Assembly (NCBI GenBank): GCA_037833965.1
Contig: AP031357.1
Span: forward strand, 23,766,001-23,830,000
Reading direction: 5' to 3'
DNA length: 64,000 nt
Origin: Marchantia polymorpha subsp. ruderalis
Lineage: Eukaryota > Streptophyta > Marchantiopsida > Marchantiales > Marchantiaceae
Numbering within the stretch: position 1 is the stretch's first letter; every line of letters starts with the position of its first letter. The notes under the pieces are model-generated. The model worked only from the letters and a program-made list of their open reading frames with translations, searched no databases and was not told where the DNA came from. A program made the position numbers and the translations under genes. Of the stretch, positions 34,001-44,760 are shown piece by piece.

Positions 34001-37000
34001 TCATTTGTTGATCTCAGGTTTCGGGTCATCGTGCGTCGATTGTCTACCTCAAGGTTGTTGAGAATTCATACTTCAATACCTCTGATAAGGTAACGGAAAA
34101 TTTTTCTTACGTATCTTTTCCTCGCATCTCTGTCAAGCTTGTCGAGTACACGAATGCAGTATATTTACATGGTAGTAGAACATACAGTCATGCCGACGAT
34201 GTCAGCCCACATGTGACGCTGTAAGACTCTCTGATTTTTCAGATTATTAAACTAATGGAGAAGGTGGAGACCTTGTACACCAACTACTTCGCCAAATACA
34301 ACCGCCACAAAGCGATGCTCAGCCTCAGACCGATGCAGAAAAAATCCTCCCACACTGTGACCTTCATTCTCGGTGAGTCTTATACTCTCTGTGATACGAA
34401 AAGCTTCTGCCCTGCCACCCTTGATGACTGAACTTGAAAGGGTTGTGACTCGACTGTTTGCAGTTGTATTCTCATGCATCTTCTACTGTGATTATTGATA
34501 AGACTCTGTTTTTGTTTAGAAAAGCAAAGCTCTTTTTATCAGACCCAATGAATGACATGTTTGCACTGTACTCTGAAATTTTTCAGGCGTTTTCGTCGGA
34601 GGATCGCTGGCGTTGCTAGCCGTATTTGCAGTTCTTCTGCGTATTTTTCTTCCCGACTATCGACCCCCACGTTACTCGCAACTAGATCCCGGACAAGTAC
34701 CTCATAGTGTTTATGTTAAGACAATATTTCCAATATTCAGGTATGCACAAATTCCAGAGTTATAGAAGGCTGAATCTGAAACTTTCGAAACTCTCGATTG
34801 AAGCTTTGTTTATAGAATATAATGCATGATGTGTCTCTACTCCTTGGAAAAGACCGTTTTCTAGATTCTGCTCAAGTATTCATTTGCTTTCACGAACAGT
34901 GGCTAGATTCAAAGGGTGAGTCTCCACCTTGCCTAAGAAACTTGCAATTTATTGTCTTATTTACCGTGACAATTTTAATGGTATTTCAATGGCTCTTATT
35001 TCAATTGTATCGCAGCTCGGTGATGCTCGTTTTGATACACATGTACATGTACGGAGCAGACCTTTACTTCTGGTGTCGTTTGCGCATAAATTACGCCTTC
35101 ATATTTGAGTTCTCTCCGGGAACAGAGCTGGGGCATCGTGAAGTTCTTATGGTCACGTCAGTCCTCACGACTGTGCTCATCGGGTCTATGGTCGGGCACC
35201 TAGCGTTGCACTCAGCTGCGAAATCCCCCTACGTTGACTTCATTCCTCTTGGCCTCGTCCTGGTGGGTTCCAATCCCCAGTCCGATCGTTGTGTACTTGC
35301 CTCACATGATATGCTTGATTTCGAGAACTTTCTCTAATCCTCCTGTCATGAAAATTATGCTAGTATGAAGCACTGAGATACTTGACTTTAACCTCCGTAA
35401 ATTACACTTGCTTAGCTGAGTTTTTTGTTGGAAGAAGTCATAGTATGCGTTCACCGCATTAACGGAAATTATTTCCGAACGGTGAACGCACAATGCTATG
35501 GTGGCTCAAAAGGCACGGTCTACCTTGACGCTTTGGGTGTACCACTTTTAGTGCTCAGAGCAGTCCTGGTTGTGACATCGTTCTCTATTTCAGCTTCACC
35601 AGGTTGAGAGACTTTTGACCAGTGATGTAGATCCATTAGCCGGAATATAATATGAACTCTCTAGGTTCTGAATTTCTAATTGAATTGTGTACAGCTTATG
35701 GTGGGCATACTCTTTTTCCCTCTAAACATACTGTATCGATCAAGTCGAGAATTCTTCTTGAAATCAATGCTGCACATCTTGGCGTCTCCCCTGTACAAGG
35801 TAAACGCCTCCTCTTCCCTCTCTAGTATGAAAATCTATTAAGCTTCTTCTTTACATGGATGATTGAAACGTTGCATTTCCAACCAATCGGATTGATTATT
35901 TGGTTATTCATATTCCAAGAAGAAGTCGAGAAGCGGACGACTTCTTGACTCTCCGAGACTTGTATGGTTATTGGTTCGGTCCAGCTTTAGCTGTTCATTT
36001 CTCGAACACGGTTGATCTTTCACCCGAGATATCCTCAAGATTCTTCATGAAGGAGAATACTCCAGAAGACATGTCTCTACTCCGCTTGGGGAAGAATTCC
36101 AGAGGAAAAGTAACCACTAAATGTGTAGAGATCCCTTCAAAATGTGGAGTGATATCCGGCCCCGTCGAGAGCATTTTAAATACGATGTATGCTAGAAAAA
36201 TTTCGACCGTTCGTTCCATGTCCACTCAAGATTACAATCAAAGAAGGATTCAAAGGTGAAGATTCTATTTCACTGGAGGTAGGCTAGAGAAATACTAACC
36301 ATGATCTGTATACCTTGTGGGTGAAGCTCCTCTGTTCCTTGTCTACAAGTTTAATCAACCAAAACCTTGTTGCCATTGTGCAGGTCGTGCTGGCAGACTT
36401 TTTCCTTGCTGACCAGCTAACTAGTCAGGTAAGTGATATTTTCGTATCAGATTTTTTTAGCCTCTTGTAAGGTGTACCAAAAGTCACGCTGTGGAAGAAA
36501 GCAAAGTATCCTTAAATTAAGTAATTATCCAAATGGAGAATTCTCAAAGTTTTCACAGTTAGTAAACACAGAATTGTTCACTCGAAGTCTCCACTTGGAA
36601 ATTTCCCAAATTGAAGCTGAAATTCGACACCTGAAACGGCTATGCGCCTGATAATGGACATCTTTTTTTTTTCACAACAGGTGCCCATGTTTAGAAACCT
36701 GCAGTACGTCATGTGCTACTACTTGGGAGGATTTTTCAAAACCGGAAATGCAGATGCTTGCTTCGCGAATGAGCATTACAAGGGTTTGACATACCTCATA
36801 TCGTTGTTACCATATTGGTGGCGTTTTATGCAGGTCTGATTCTGATCCATCATCCATGCTTTGTATACAAATACATCCAGCTGCACCATATCTATGATCT
36901 ATCTATATCACCTATTTCTGGATGAACAATGTGTTCATATTGGTAAAATGTCTTAGGAAGTTCTTTTCTAGCAGACAGTCAAGAGAAGATTTTGACGTCG

Positions 37001-38185
37001 ACGTAAAATTTGGATTTCCAATTGACCCCGAAGAAGTCTCTGCTTTTGTTCCCTGGCCAAATCTATTGAAGGCCTGGACTGAAGCAATATTGAAATTCTA
37101 TCAATGCATTTATTTAATTATCTCATGTATTTAATTATCTCATGAAATCGCAGTAAACATTCAGCCTGGATTGCCAACTACAGACACTAACTGATTGGGT
37201 GACGTGTGCAGTGTTTAAGACGATACGTAGATGAAAGAGATAGTGCTCACATAGCCAACGGTGGCAAGTATCTGTCGGCACTGGTTGCGGTGGCTCTAAG
37301 GATCCAGTATGGCAGAAACAGTGCAGCAGTCTGGGCTGTGATGTTTGTGTTATTTTCAATAGTAGCCACGGTTTATCAGGTTTACTGGGATCTTGTCGTC
37401 GACTGGGGACTTCTAAGAAAAGATTCTTCCAATAAGTGGCTTCGGGATCAGCTCATCATGCCCAAGAAGAAGTTTATTTACTTTATTTCAATGGTAACTT
37501 ACCTCACCTGCATGAACACCTCAATGTTACATTTTGCCACCAGACCCACACAGATCTTTGTCTTCGAATCGAAATCCGATTCCCATCAGTTAGTATCGCG
37601 GATTCTACTGACACTTCTGTCTATCATGCAGGTATTGAACGTCTTCCTGAGATTGGCTTGGTTGCAATCTGTCACTCGCTTTCGATTTGGCACTCTCGAT
37701 ATCCAGGTAGCTGATTTCATCTTCGCATCTCTGGAGGTTATTCGAAGAGGCCACTGGAACTTTTATAGGTACGTGGTTCTCTTTTTGCTCACTAAGTAAA
37801 ATGTTTTTCCATCTCACTTATTCTCATATCTTCTTTATCCTGGCATTCTAGTGACTTCTCACTACTGTTCTTGCTTTGAAAATCTCTTTTACGATGGTTT
37901 GTGGTGATACTTTGTATAGTATTCAAGATGAAACTCTGAGAAGAATCTTAAGGAACAAAGTTAGATGAGTAAAATTTTGTAACTCTACCCCTTTCTGAAA
38001 TTGTCGTGCGTTTATTTTAGTATATATTACTCATGGACTGTACTTGAGGTTAGAGCAATTTTTTGAGGATTTCCTTGTCTCGTATGAGCAGACTGGAGAA
38101 CGAGCATTTGAACAATGTGGGCAAGTACAGAGCAACCAAGACTGTGCCATTACCTTTTGAACATCCTTCCAGCGAGGAAGACTAA
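31038..38185 (+). CDS. PHO1-like: PHO1-family SPX-EXS phosphate exporter, copy C (complete, 14 exons, 855 aa)
   Basis: Exons: 31038-31394, 32443-32776, 33062-33470, 33718-33766, 34018-34089, 34243-34372, 34587-34740, 35016-35262, 35695-35799, 36384-36428, 36681-36833, 37212-37493, 37632-37768 and 38092-38185. The joined frame is 2568 nt, all introns are GT-AG, and no internal stop occurs. The start [16 protein letters not shown] with [14 protein letters not shown] is the SPX N-terminus. KILKKFDK (residues 376-383) is the closing SPX helix. Membrane helices begin near residue 451 ([16 protein letters not shown]). The EXS region (about 620-825) has [40 protein letters not shown] and [14 protein letters not shown]. 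The length is slightly above that of Arabidopsis PHO1 because of the Ser/Asp-rich insert in exons 2-3. Intron 1 is 1048 bp, far longer than in copy B (170 bp). Expected role: phosphate efflux regulated through SPX; substrate and tissue are inferred. Confidence 0.97.
35439..35500. repeat. Hairpin-forming inverted repeat inside intron 8 of PHO1 copy C
   Basis: Arms 35446-35456 (TGCGTTCACCG) and 35480-35490 (CGGTGAACGCA) are perfect reverse complements. Inside them CGGAAA/TTTCCG (35463-35477) forms a second stem with loop TTA, and CATAG/CTATG (35439-35443 and 35496-35500) extends the outer stem. The structure would form in the pre-mRNA. Copies A and B have no such element in the matching intron. 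Confidence 0.75.
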
Positions 38186-40220
38186 CAGACTGCTCCCACA
38201 AGAGAAAATGATGCTTTGGGCAGGGAACTGTATTTCGGTTTTCACCTTCGGACCAGTGACAAAGGTTGTTGCTCGGAGGTGGATTGCAAGAACTCCTTCA
38301 GGCCGTTATGATAACGAATGAATCTAATGAAGTGTAAATATTACCAACGACACACAGTGACCACATCAGATCGCACCGAAGTTTTGAGTGTTCAAACAGG
38401 GCACCTTCATGCTACTGATATTGGACGACAAGACAATATGGCGTACGAGAACCCACGCGTCGTGCCGGAATTGTAAGTATTATACAGTATTCTGAGGTAG
38501 AAGTATTGCCGGCACTCGTGGAAAGGAAAAATCTGATGTGATCAACATAGTCTCCAATAATTTGAAACCACTACAGCAGCCACAGTTAGAAGGCTTAAAG
38601 AACCCTTTGGCATTGCAGTAACTTTAACATCTCCAATGCCTTGTACCATACAACGACCCGTATAGTCTTTACGAGATAAAGTTGCAAAGTCAGCGGCAAT
38701 TCACTTTGCATTAACCTACTCGACTTGTAATGAACGTAGTCATAGCAAAGCCACTCTCGAGCAATTCTTTTATCCGAACAATTATATTGTGAAAGATAAC
38801 TGATTTCTCCATTTGAAAACTAGAATAATGTCACAACATTTTACCGTCCTGCCCATAGGTTCTAAAATATGTAAAGAGAGCTCTTTGTCTTGATTCTGCA
38901 GACTTTCAAAACTCACAAAAGATATGGAGCTCAAAATTGCATTCAACTCAATACGACAAGCGTTTAAATATGTCCCTTAGTAATTAAGGTAATTTTCTCT
39001 TTTGCAAAACTATGTGAAGAAAAGATCCACACTTAGCTGTTATGATTATATCACAGCTTTCCAAGGATTGTGGGTGAGTGATCAAGAAGGGAACGGGTGA
39101 TGAAAAAATTAAAGTCTTCGTATATCCTCTCAATTTCACCCAAGAGACTGTATGTTAAGTGTAGAAGATTGTAGAATTATATGTATCCTGACCGGGGTTT
39201 ACCGGTTAGGCTTTCTGCCATCAGGTGATTCCCTAATTCAGATAGTGGGTCGCATTTTGTTTTGCTCTGCAAAGGAACCTACCCTCGTACAGTCTGACCC
39301 AACACAGAGCACAAAGCATGCGGCTTTCAAATCCGTAGAAATAATTGTATCAATTATCGTAAAGTATATGACAATGACCCTGCACTAACTTCCATTCCAT
39401 TCATAGGTCAATGTACAACAATAAAAAACTCGAGGGGTCGATGTGAATAAAATTTTGTGAAAGGAGATGCAAGGAATAAAAGGCGCGATCCAACCAGATT
39501 GACTTCCAAACTTCGAGCTCCAGTTACGAGATACATAAGCACTCAGCTCTCGATCTGAAAGCTCGTGTATTTACCCAACGAAAATTCTTCAAACCTGAAC
39601 CCCGCCTCGACATTCTAGCACTCGAAAGTCACGTCTCTTCAATAAAACATGCAATGCATCGACATAAGCACAAGCCAATGATGAGACGGACAGGTAATTC
39701 CACGGATCAACTCTTTCAGGAGAATCCAAAGAAAAAATACTGAGAAGGTGATGTATGGAAATCTCCATAAATAAATAATGAAACAATGATTCGTGGACGG
39801 GGCAGTCTCAATTGTGATTGGGATGAGTATCTACAGTTGAATACATGGGCTGCCGGCCAGGAGCGACTGATTCTAAGTGAAGATGTATATTGTGAAGAAT
39901 TCTAATTTAGATTGTACAATGTAACTCAGTCGATACTCCTTAAAGTGGGCTCACGAAATCAGTCTGTCAGATAAAGGAAGCAACTAATGTAGTACATTCG
40001 TTACACAATCGGTCAGCTGATCTTCCTCAACCGGTTTATGTGTAAATCTTTGATATTTCTCTCGTATATGTGACAAGCAAACTTTCTACGATTGTAGGTG
40101 TGGGTATCGTGCTGGCCAATCCAACGTCCTAAGGCTTTGATTTATCTGTGAGACGTCTTGCGTCTAGCAGAATTCACTTACAAAACGGGTGCCAGGTCTG
40201 ATACCCTTGTCTGCCCAAAG
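38186..40220. other. Downstream flank of PHO1 copy C, no gene recognised
   Basis: About 2 kb between the ends of two converging genes. It should contain the 3' UTR of copy C and of the - strand RING-CH gene, but no open frame beyond about 80 codons and no recognisable motif is present. Confidence 0.45.
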
Positions 40221-40243
40221 AATCAATCAATCAATCAATCAAT
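40221..40243. repeat. (AATC)5 microsatellite
   Basis: Five tandem AATC units plus a partial sixth, read directly. It lies about 90 bp past the stop codon of the RING-CH gene (on its 3' side), so it probably falls in that gene's 3' UTR. Confidence 0.95.
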
Positions 40244-40331
40244 TTGATGAATCGGATCTTCCCTTATTTATCACTACAGATATGAGTCAAGATTCTCGAA
40301 GATCACTGGGGGAGAGAAGAGTTGGAGGAAA

Positions 40332-43300
40332 CTATTGTTTGTACGCAAATCGAAATAGCCAGGGCACCAGGAAGGCAGCTACGAGAAACGCCAGTAGGAC
40401 GCGGACAGGCTTGTTTTGGCACGCATATCGATGATGAACGGTGACGACAGTGATTGTTGTTGTGTCTCCTGTGCTGGTGCCAGGGGTAGCCTCGGCTAAG
40501 TGTACGTTCTGCGCAATCTCACCACAAATTTCGCACTTCCTGCAGCACCGAAACCAGCCCACCACGGCGTCATCATGATTGCTCGCTTGGTTTGTTGTTG
40601 ATAGACACTTAAGTTGTTCATGACTGACTGAAGAAGGAAAGGAGCCAGTCTACACCATCTACCCTTCTTCAAACCCCAAACAAGTCACAGAACCGCCCTC
40701 GTGTCGGACAATGGATTACTTCCGATGTCAGTTGCCCATCCCTCTGCCCAAGGTTCCTGCCACATCTTGACACGGATGACGAGAGTTGTCCCTAGGCCAG
40801 CTTTACGAATTCTACACCATCTGCCCTTCTCTGAACCCAAGATAATTCATCGTCGACTGCATGCGACGTGCCCCTACTTATCTGCCCCAAGCTGCAACAA
40901 ACTTAGGGACTGCAATTCCATTGATTATTCTGGTGCCTGGAATTAACTGATTCCTTCTCAAAGCCCTGCACGCTGCATGAAAGCTTATTCAATCATACTC
41001 CAACACTTACACACGTGACCTCAGTGTACCAGTTACCTTCCCAATCCATCCAAAGGTGGATAACATGTCACTCAAGCACCTGGTTGGCTCACAAAAGAGC
41101 CTCCACTACTCCAATACGTGCAACTTACATTTAGTTTCCTCCCAGAACAAAAAATTCGTACCACACTATCCCCAATAATGTCTCACTGATTTTTCTGTAC
41201 ATGTTAACGCTTATATCCTCAACTGGTCATGCAACTTTTTCCCGTGCAACTTAAAACTTGAAACAGGTGAACCCTTTTCGTCATGAAATCTACTTAACTT
41301 CGCCTCGGACAGACATCGCATGCATGAGCAGACAACATTCTACTACTACGACATAGAACCAATATACTAGAATATTAGGTCTTCCTAAAAGTATTGTTCT
41401 GTGGAAATGGAAATTTCAGGAAGACGTGCGACACTGAAATCTGTAATTCTTTGATTTTGGCCATTAATTCTGTCCAATTTGTGAAAATTCGGTTCATCTT
41501 CATGTAAGTCGAGATCATCAGTCCTTTTCCGGAACGAAAACTGCAATCTGTCGTCACAGCACCTCTGAGTTCCGAGCATTCGAAACACAGGGCTTCAGCG
41601 TAAAGAAAAAGAGCACTTTTGATACGCAATTTTGCAACCGCTACGCTTACAAGCTCGTGCAAGCACAACGCCCACCTTCTCTGGAACGTGTGCACTCCGA
41701 AGACTGTACATTACAAAGAGCAACCCAACAGCAAATGAAGAGGGAGGAACAGAATAAATGTCGGGATTGCAAGCTCAATTCAATAGACATACTCACTCCA
41801 AGTAAACAATCAATGATACTGTTGTATGGGCGTCGGTCGCTCTATGCAAAACTCAACTGATCACTCAAATGATTGCCTTCAACTCACATACCACAGGATT
41901 AGTCATTCCAATAGCACGATAGACCCGCTTAGAGTAAATCATCACCTAATCATGCTAATCAGAGAAGATTGATGGTGTCAATGTATCCAGTACCGTCATC
42001 AGATCCACGCACCTGATTGTACAACCGTTCATAAGGTCCTACAATGTAAAAGGGACGTCAAATAGATGTCCTTCTGGACATCCTGACACTAGACTGTCTA
42101 CGTCCACAATGACAGAAGCACTCCAGTATGCTTCGCACATAGTTGTCTCTTCCCACGAATTCTCCTTGCGACAAAACACTGCCCCTCCCATGCGAGAGGA
42201 TGAAAAGACGAGGAAGTAATCACAGAAGTACATGACAAGCTCGAGAGTTTGTTTCGCAAGATAATCGCGCAATGTCGCGCGAGCAGCACGTCTTTTCTCG
42301 ACTACCTTAAAATACCGATCTCCGATCCTGCAGCTACGATGGCCTACTTCGCTGCAAACGTTCAAGGAGTAGGTACCCTGCCGTCACGTGGACGGATGAT
42401 AACCTTGGATCGAACTAACAGAGACTATCGAAAGTTTCACGTTCCAAAAGTTCACGTTGACTGTTGAAAAACGTTGAACCAAGTGAAGTCATATACCGCT
42501 GACGAAGATGACAATCGCTTAAGTTTAGTTCACTGTCTATCCAGATGACCGACGAACGGCTGTATTGTTACATAATTCAGTGATACAGTACGCGAACCAG
42601 GTAAGATCGAGGTAACATTGGATCAAAGGGAGCGCGAATGGCAATCAAATAAGAACGAAATAATCGCATGCGTGCGTTTCCTCTGTACCCAAACGCAGAT
42701 TCTGCAACAGAGCACATGAGGTCAATTAAGAAGGCACGCACCGGTTGCCTCTGACTCGAAACCAAGTCTCGGCGCATTCTCGGTGAGCGTGAGATAAATC
42801 GCGTTTGCAAGAACATCCGAGATCCATAAGCGACTCCTTGCTGGGGCCCAAATTGAAGTGACACACGCGACAGACCGTCTCCTCGGCTCCCTCATACTCA
42901 AGCACTGTGCCTTTTTGCACTGCGTTTTTATCAACCCCTGTTCCCGAAGTGCCTAAGCCCTTCTCTAGATCCACGTCATCGAACTCCTCATCGCTTACTA
43001 TCCTCTTCTTCTTCCCTGCCTCCCATTTACCCTTCGAACTGTCATCGGGAAGAGGTGGAGGGGAAGCGCCTGGCGTGAGCAAAATGTGAGCAATCTGCCT
43101 ACTTCCTCCGGCGTTCGAAAGATTTCCTTCAAATTCAGCCCCATTTTCCGTCACCACTCTCACGAAGGTCCCTGCCGATTCACCCTCGGCCGCAGACGAG
43201 GACGACTTGGCTGCCAATTCAACTCCCGATCCATCTGCCGCTCTGGTGACTAACGTCTGTAGCTCCTTCTGATTAACCCATTTCCAGTCGGAGGTCAGAC

Positions 43301-43454
43301 CCTGCGCAACACTATCACTACTTCCAGACGCCTGCGCTTTGCTGCTAGATATCTCGTCAGCCTGCGGCGGTGGAGGTGCTGGGGGTGCTGGAGGTGCTTG
43401 AGGTGCTGCTGCTGCTGCTGCTGACGGCGCTTGCTCCTCAGGAGCCGCAGCCAT
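40332..43454 (-). CDS. RING-CH (RING-variant, C4HC3) membrane-anchored protein, probable E3 ubiquitin ligase (2 exons, 306 aa)
   Basis: Exon 1 is 43454-42742 and exon 2 is 40539-40332, both read on -. The start ATG at 43454 sits in ACCATGG. The intron (42741-40540, 2202 bp) has GT-AG ends. Residues 1-60 are Ala/Pro-rich and disordered, followed by an acidic, basic-patched linker. The zinc finger has C195, C198, C214, C216, H224, C227, C240 and C243, the exact C4HC3 spacing of RING-CH proteins (C-x2-C, C-x-C-x7-H-x2-C, C-x2-C). The last two cysteines (KCEICG) come from exon 2. A hydrophobic segment (about 285-300) near the C-terminus suggests a tail anchor, with only a few residues after it. 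Plant proteins of this type act as E3 ligases on endomembranes; the target is unknown. It converges with PHO1 copy C. Other exons cannot be excluded, but the frame closes cleanly. Confidence 0.88.
41375..41400 (+). other. Possible mariner-like terminal sequence (weak)
   Basis: Within the RING-CH intron, TTAGGTCTTCCTAAAAGTAT preceded by TA recalls the start of mariner-type terminal repeats (TTAGGT...AAAAGTA). No opposite end and no transposase signature could be found, so the call is tentative. Confidence 0.15.
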
Positions 43455-43553
43455 GGTGACCGATTTCACAACAAATCTTCCCTAGTGAAGCTCCACAAAG
43501 ACTCTCCCTACGCCAGTGCTAGCTCGTCAAGAGCTACTAGCACTACAGCCATA

Positions 43554-43561
43554 GTATATGC
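43554..43561 (-). promoter_or_regulatory. P1BS-type motif upstream of the RING-CH gene
   Basis: GTATATGC (GCATATAC on the coding strand) fits GNATATNC and lies 100 bp upstream of the RING-CH start codon. It may be a chance match. It is noted because the two complete PHO1 genes also have such sites upstream. Confidence 0.3.
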
Positions 43562-43619
43562 TCTGTAGTCGATCCAGAGCTGCGCTACGACATTTCTCTC
43601 AGCCTTTGAGAGAGGTCGG

Positions 43620-44760
43620 TGGACCCAAATTCCACGTACGCGCATACTAATCTACGATCCCGTCAGTGGCATACCGGAACGAGTACTTCTTGCCAACAAT
43701 CTACACCTACTACGTCCGACACGGACTCACGCCCAAGCTCCACTTCTACGATCAATCGACGACGAACGAAGAGGCCGAAAGTCACAAGATTGCGTGGTCT
43801 AAAGCTCCACCCAATTCCGACCTCTCCCAACTCGCGATTGCCTCACTCGAAGCCTCCCTCGCTCGCTCGCGGTGCTTCTGCTCCCGGAGCCCTCCTGCGT
43901 TTTCGTCGCCGATGCGTTCCTTCCTTCCTTCTCGTCCGACCTCAAGGATTAAAAGCCGATCGTGCGCGCTCAAGCGTGACTGTGTCCGAGCTCCAGCCCA
44001 GGGAGGCCGCATTCGGAGCACGGCGACGACGACCCCGAGCCCGAATTCCCACCGGATCCTGTCCGCGCCTCCCACCCCGCCCCTCAATTTGATTTGCAAC
44101 GTTCTTGACACCTGCCGGAACGGAGCGGGGCCGCGCACGACCATCCGCACCCGCGCCCCCTTTCGCTCTCCTCTCCTCTCCTCTCCTCTCCTCCCCTCCC
44201 TTCCTGCCTGCTCCAGTCCGCGCCGCCTCGGCCTCAGCCTCGGGAGCTCGCTCTCTCACTCTCTCGCTCGCTCGGTTGAAGCCTCCGTCTTCCTCCCTTT
44301 GATTTCTCCTCGTCTCCTTCCTTCTTCCTTCTTTCCTCGCTGTCTTAATTTCTTCCTTCCCTTCTTGCTTTTCTTTTCCCTCTCTCTTTCTCTCTCTCTC
44401 GCTCTTCTTTTCCGCGCGAGGGCCGCGGGCCTCGACCCGCGCCGCAGCGTCGCGGCAATGCGCCAGGCGATTTTGACTCCGACGACGATGCAGCCTGAAC
44501 TCGGAGCGAACATGCCGACAGCGCACGCGCCCCTGCACGAACGCGACACCGCGCGAACACAGAGCGTCCGGGCAGCCGTCGTCGCTGCCCGGCAGCTCCT
44601 TCCTTCCTCGGCACCGTCGCCTCGCTCCTCGTCCGCCCTCTTCCGCCGGCGTGCTTTCGGTCGGCTCTCGACGACGACGACCGTCCCAAGCCGACCTCCG
44701 AGACGAGAAGCTAACACCCAAAAATTCCTCTTTCGTTTTTTGTCTTCGGCTATCTGCTAA
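43620..44760. other. Low-complexity pyrimidine-rich block upstream of the RING-CH gene
   Basis: The + strand is dominated by C and T, with CTCTC repeats at about 44166-44196 and TTCC/CTCT runs to 44410. Stop codons are rare, so open frames of 364 codons on + and 259 on - overlap. Both translate to Ser/Pro/Leu- or Arg/Glu-rich sequence without a domain. I read it as the promoter or GA-rich 5' leader of the - strand RING-CH gene, or a bidirectional promoter, not as a protein gene. Confidence 0.55.

Noticed and set aside
35900..36259. A 119-codon frame inside intron 9 of PHO1 copy C
   Set aside because: It lies between exons 9 and 10, whose splice junctions are fixed by homology to copies A and B. 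The product has no recognised domain.
40221..40243. A CRISPR-like or functional tandem array
   Set aside because: It is a simple tetranucleotide microsatellite with no spacers, and the genome is eukaryotic.
41375..41695. A mariner-like transposon in the RING-CH intron
   Set aside because: Only a TTAGGT...AAAAGTAT-like end was seen. The overlapping - strand frame lacks a transposase signature and no second terminal repeat was found.
43666..44760. A 364-codon + strand open frame, the longest single frame in the window
   Set aside because: It lies in a pyrimidine-rich low-complexity block, is matched by a 259-codon frame on the other strand, and translates to Ser/Pro/Leu/Arg-rich sequence without any domain. 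Composition explains the lack of stops.
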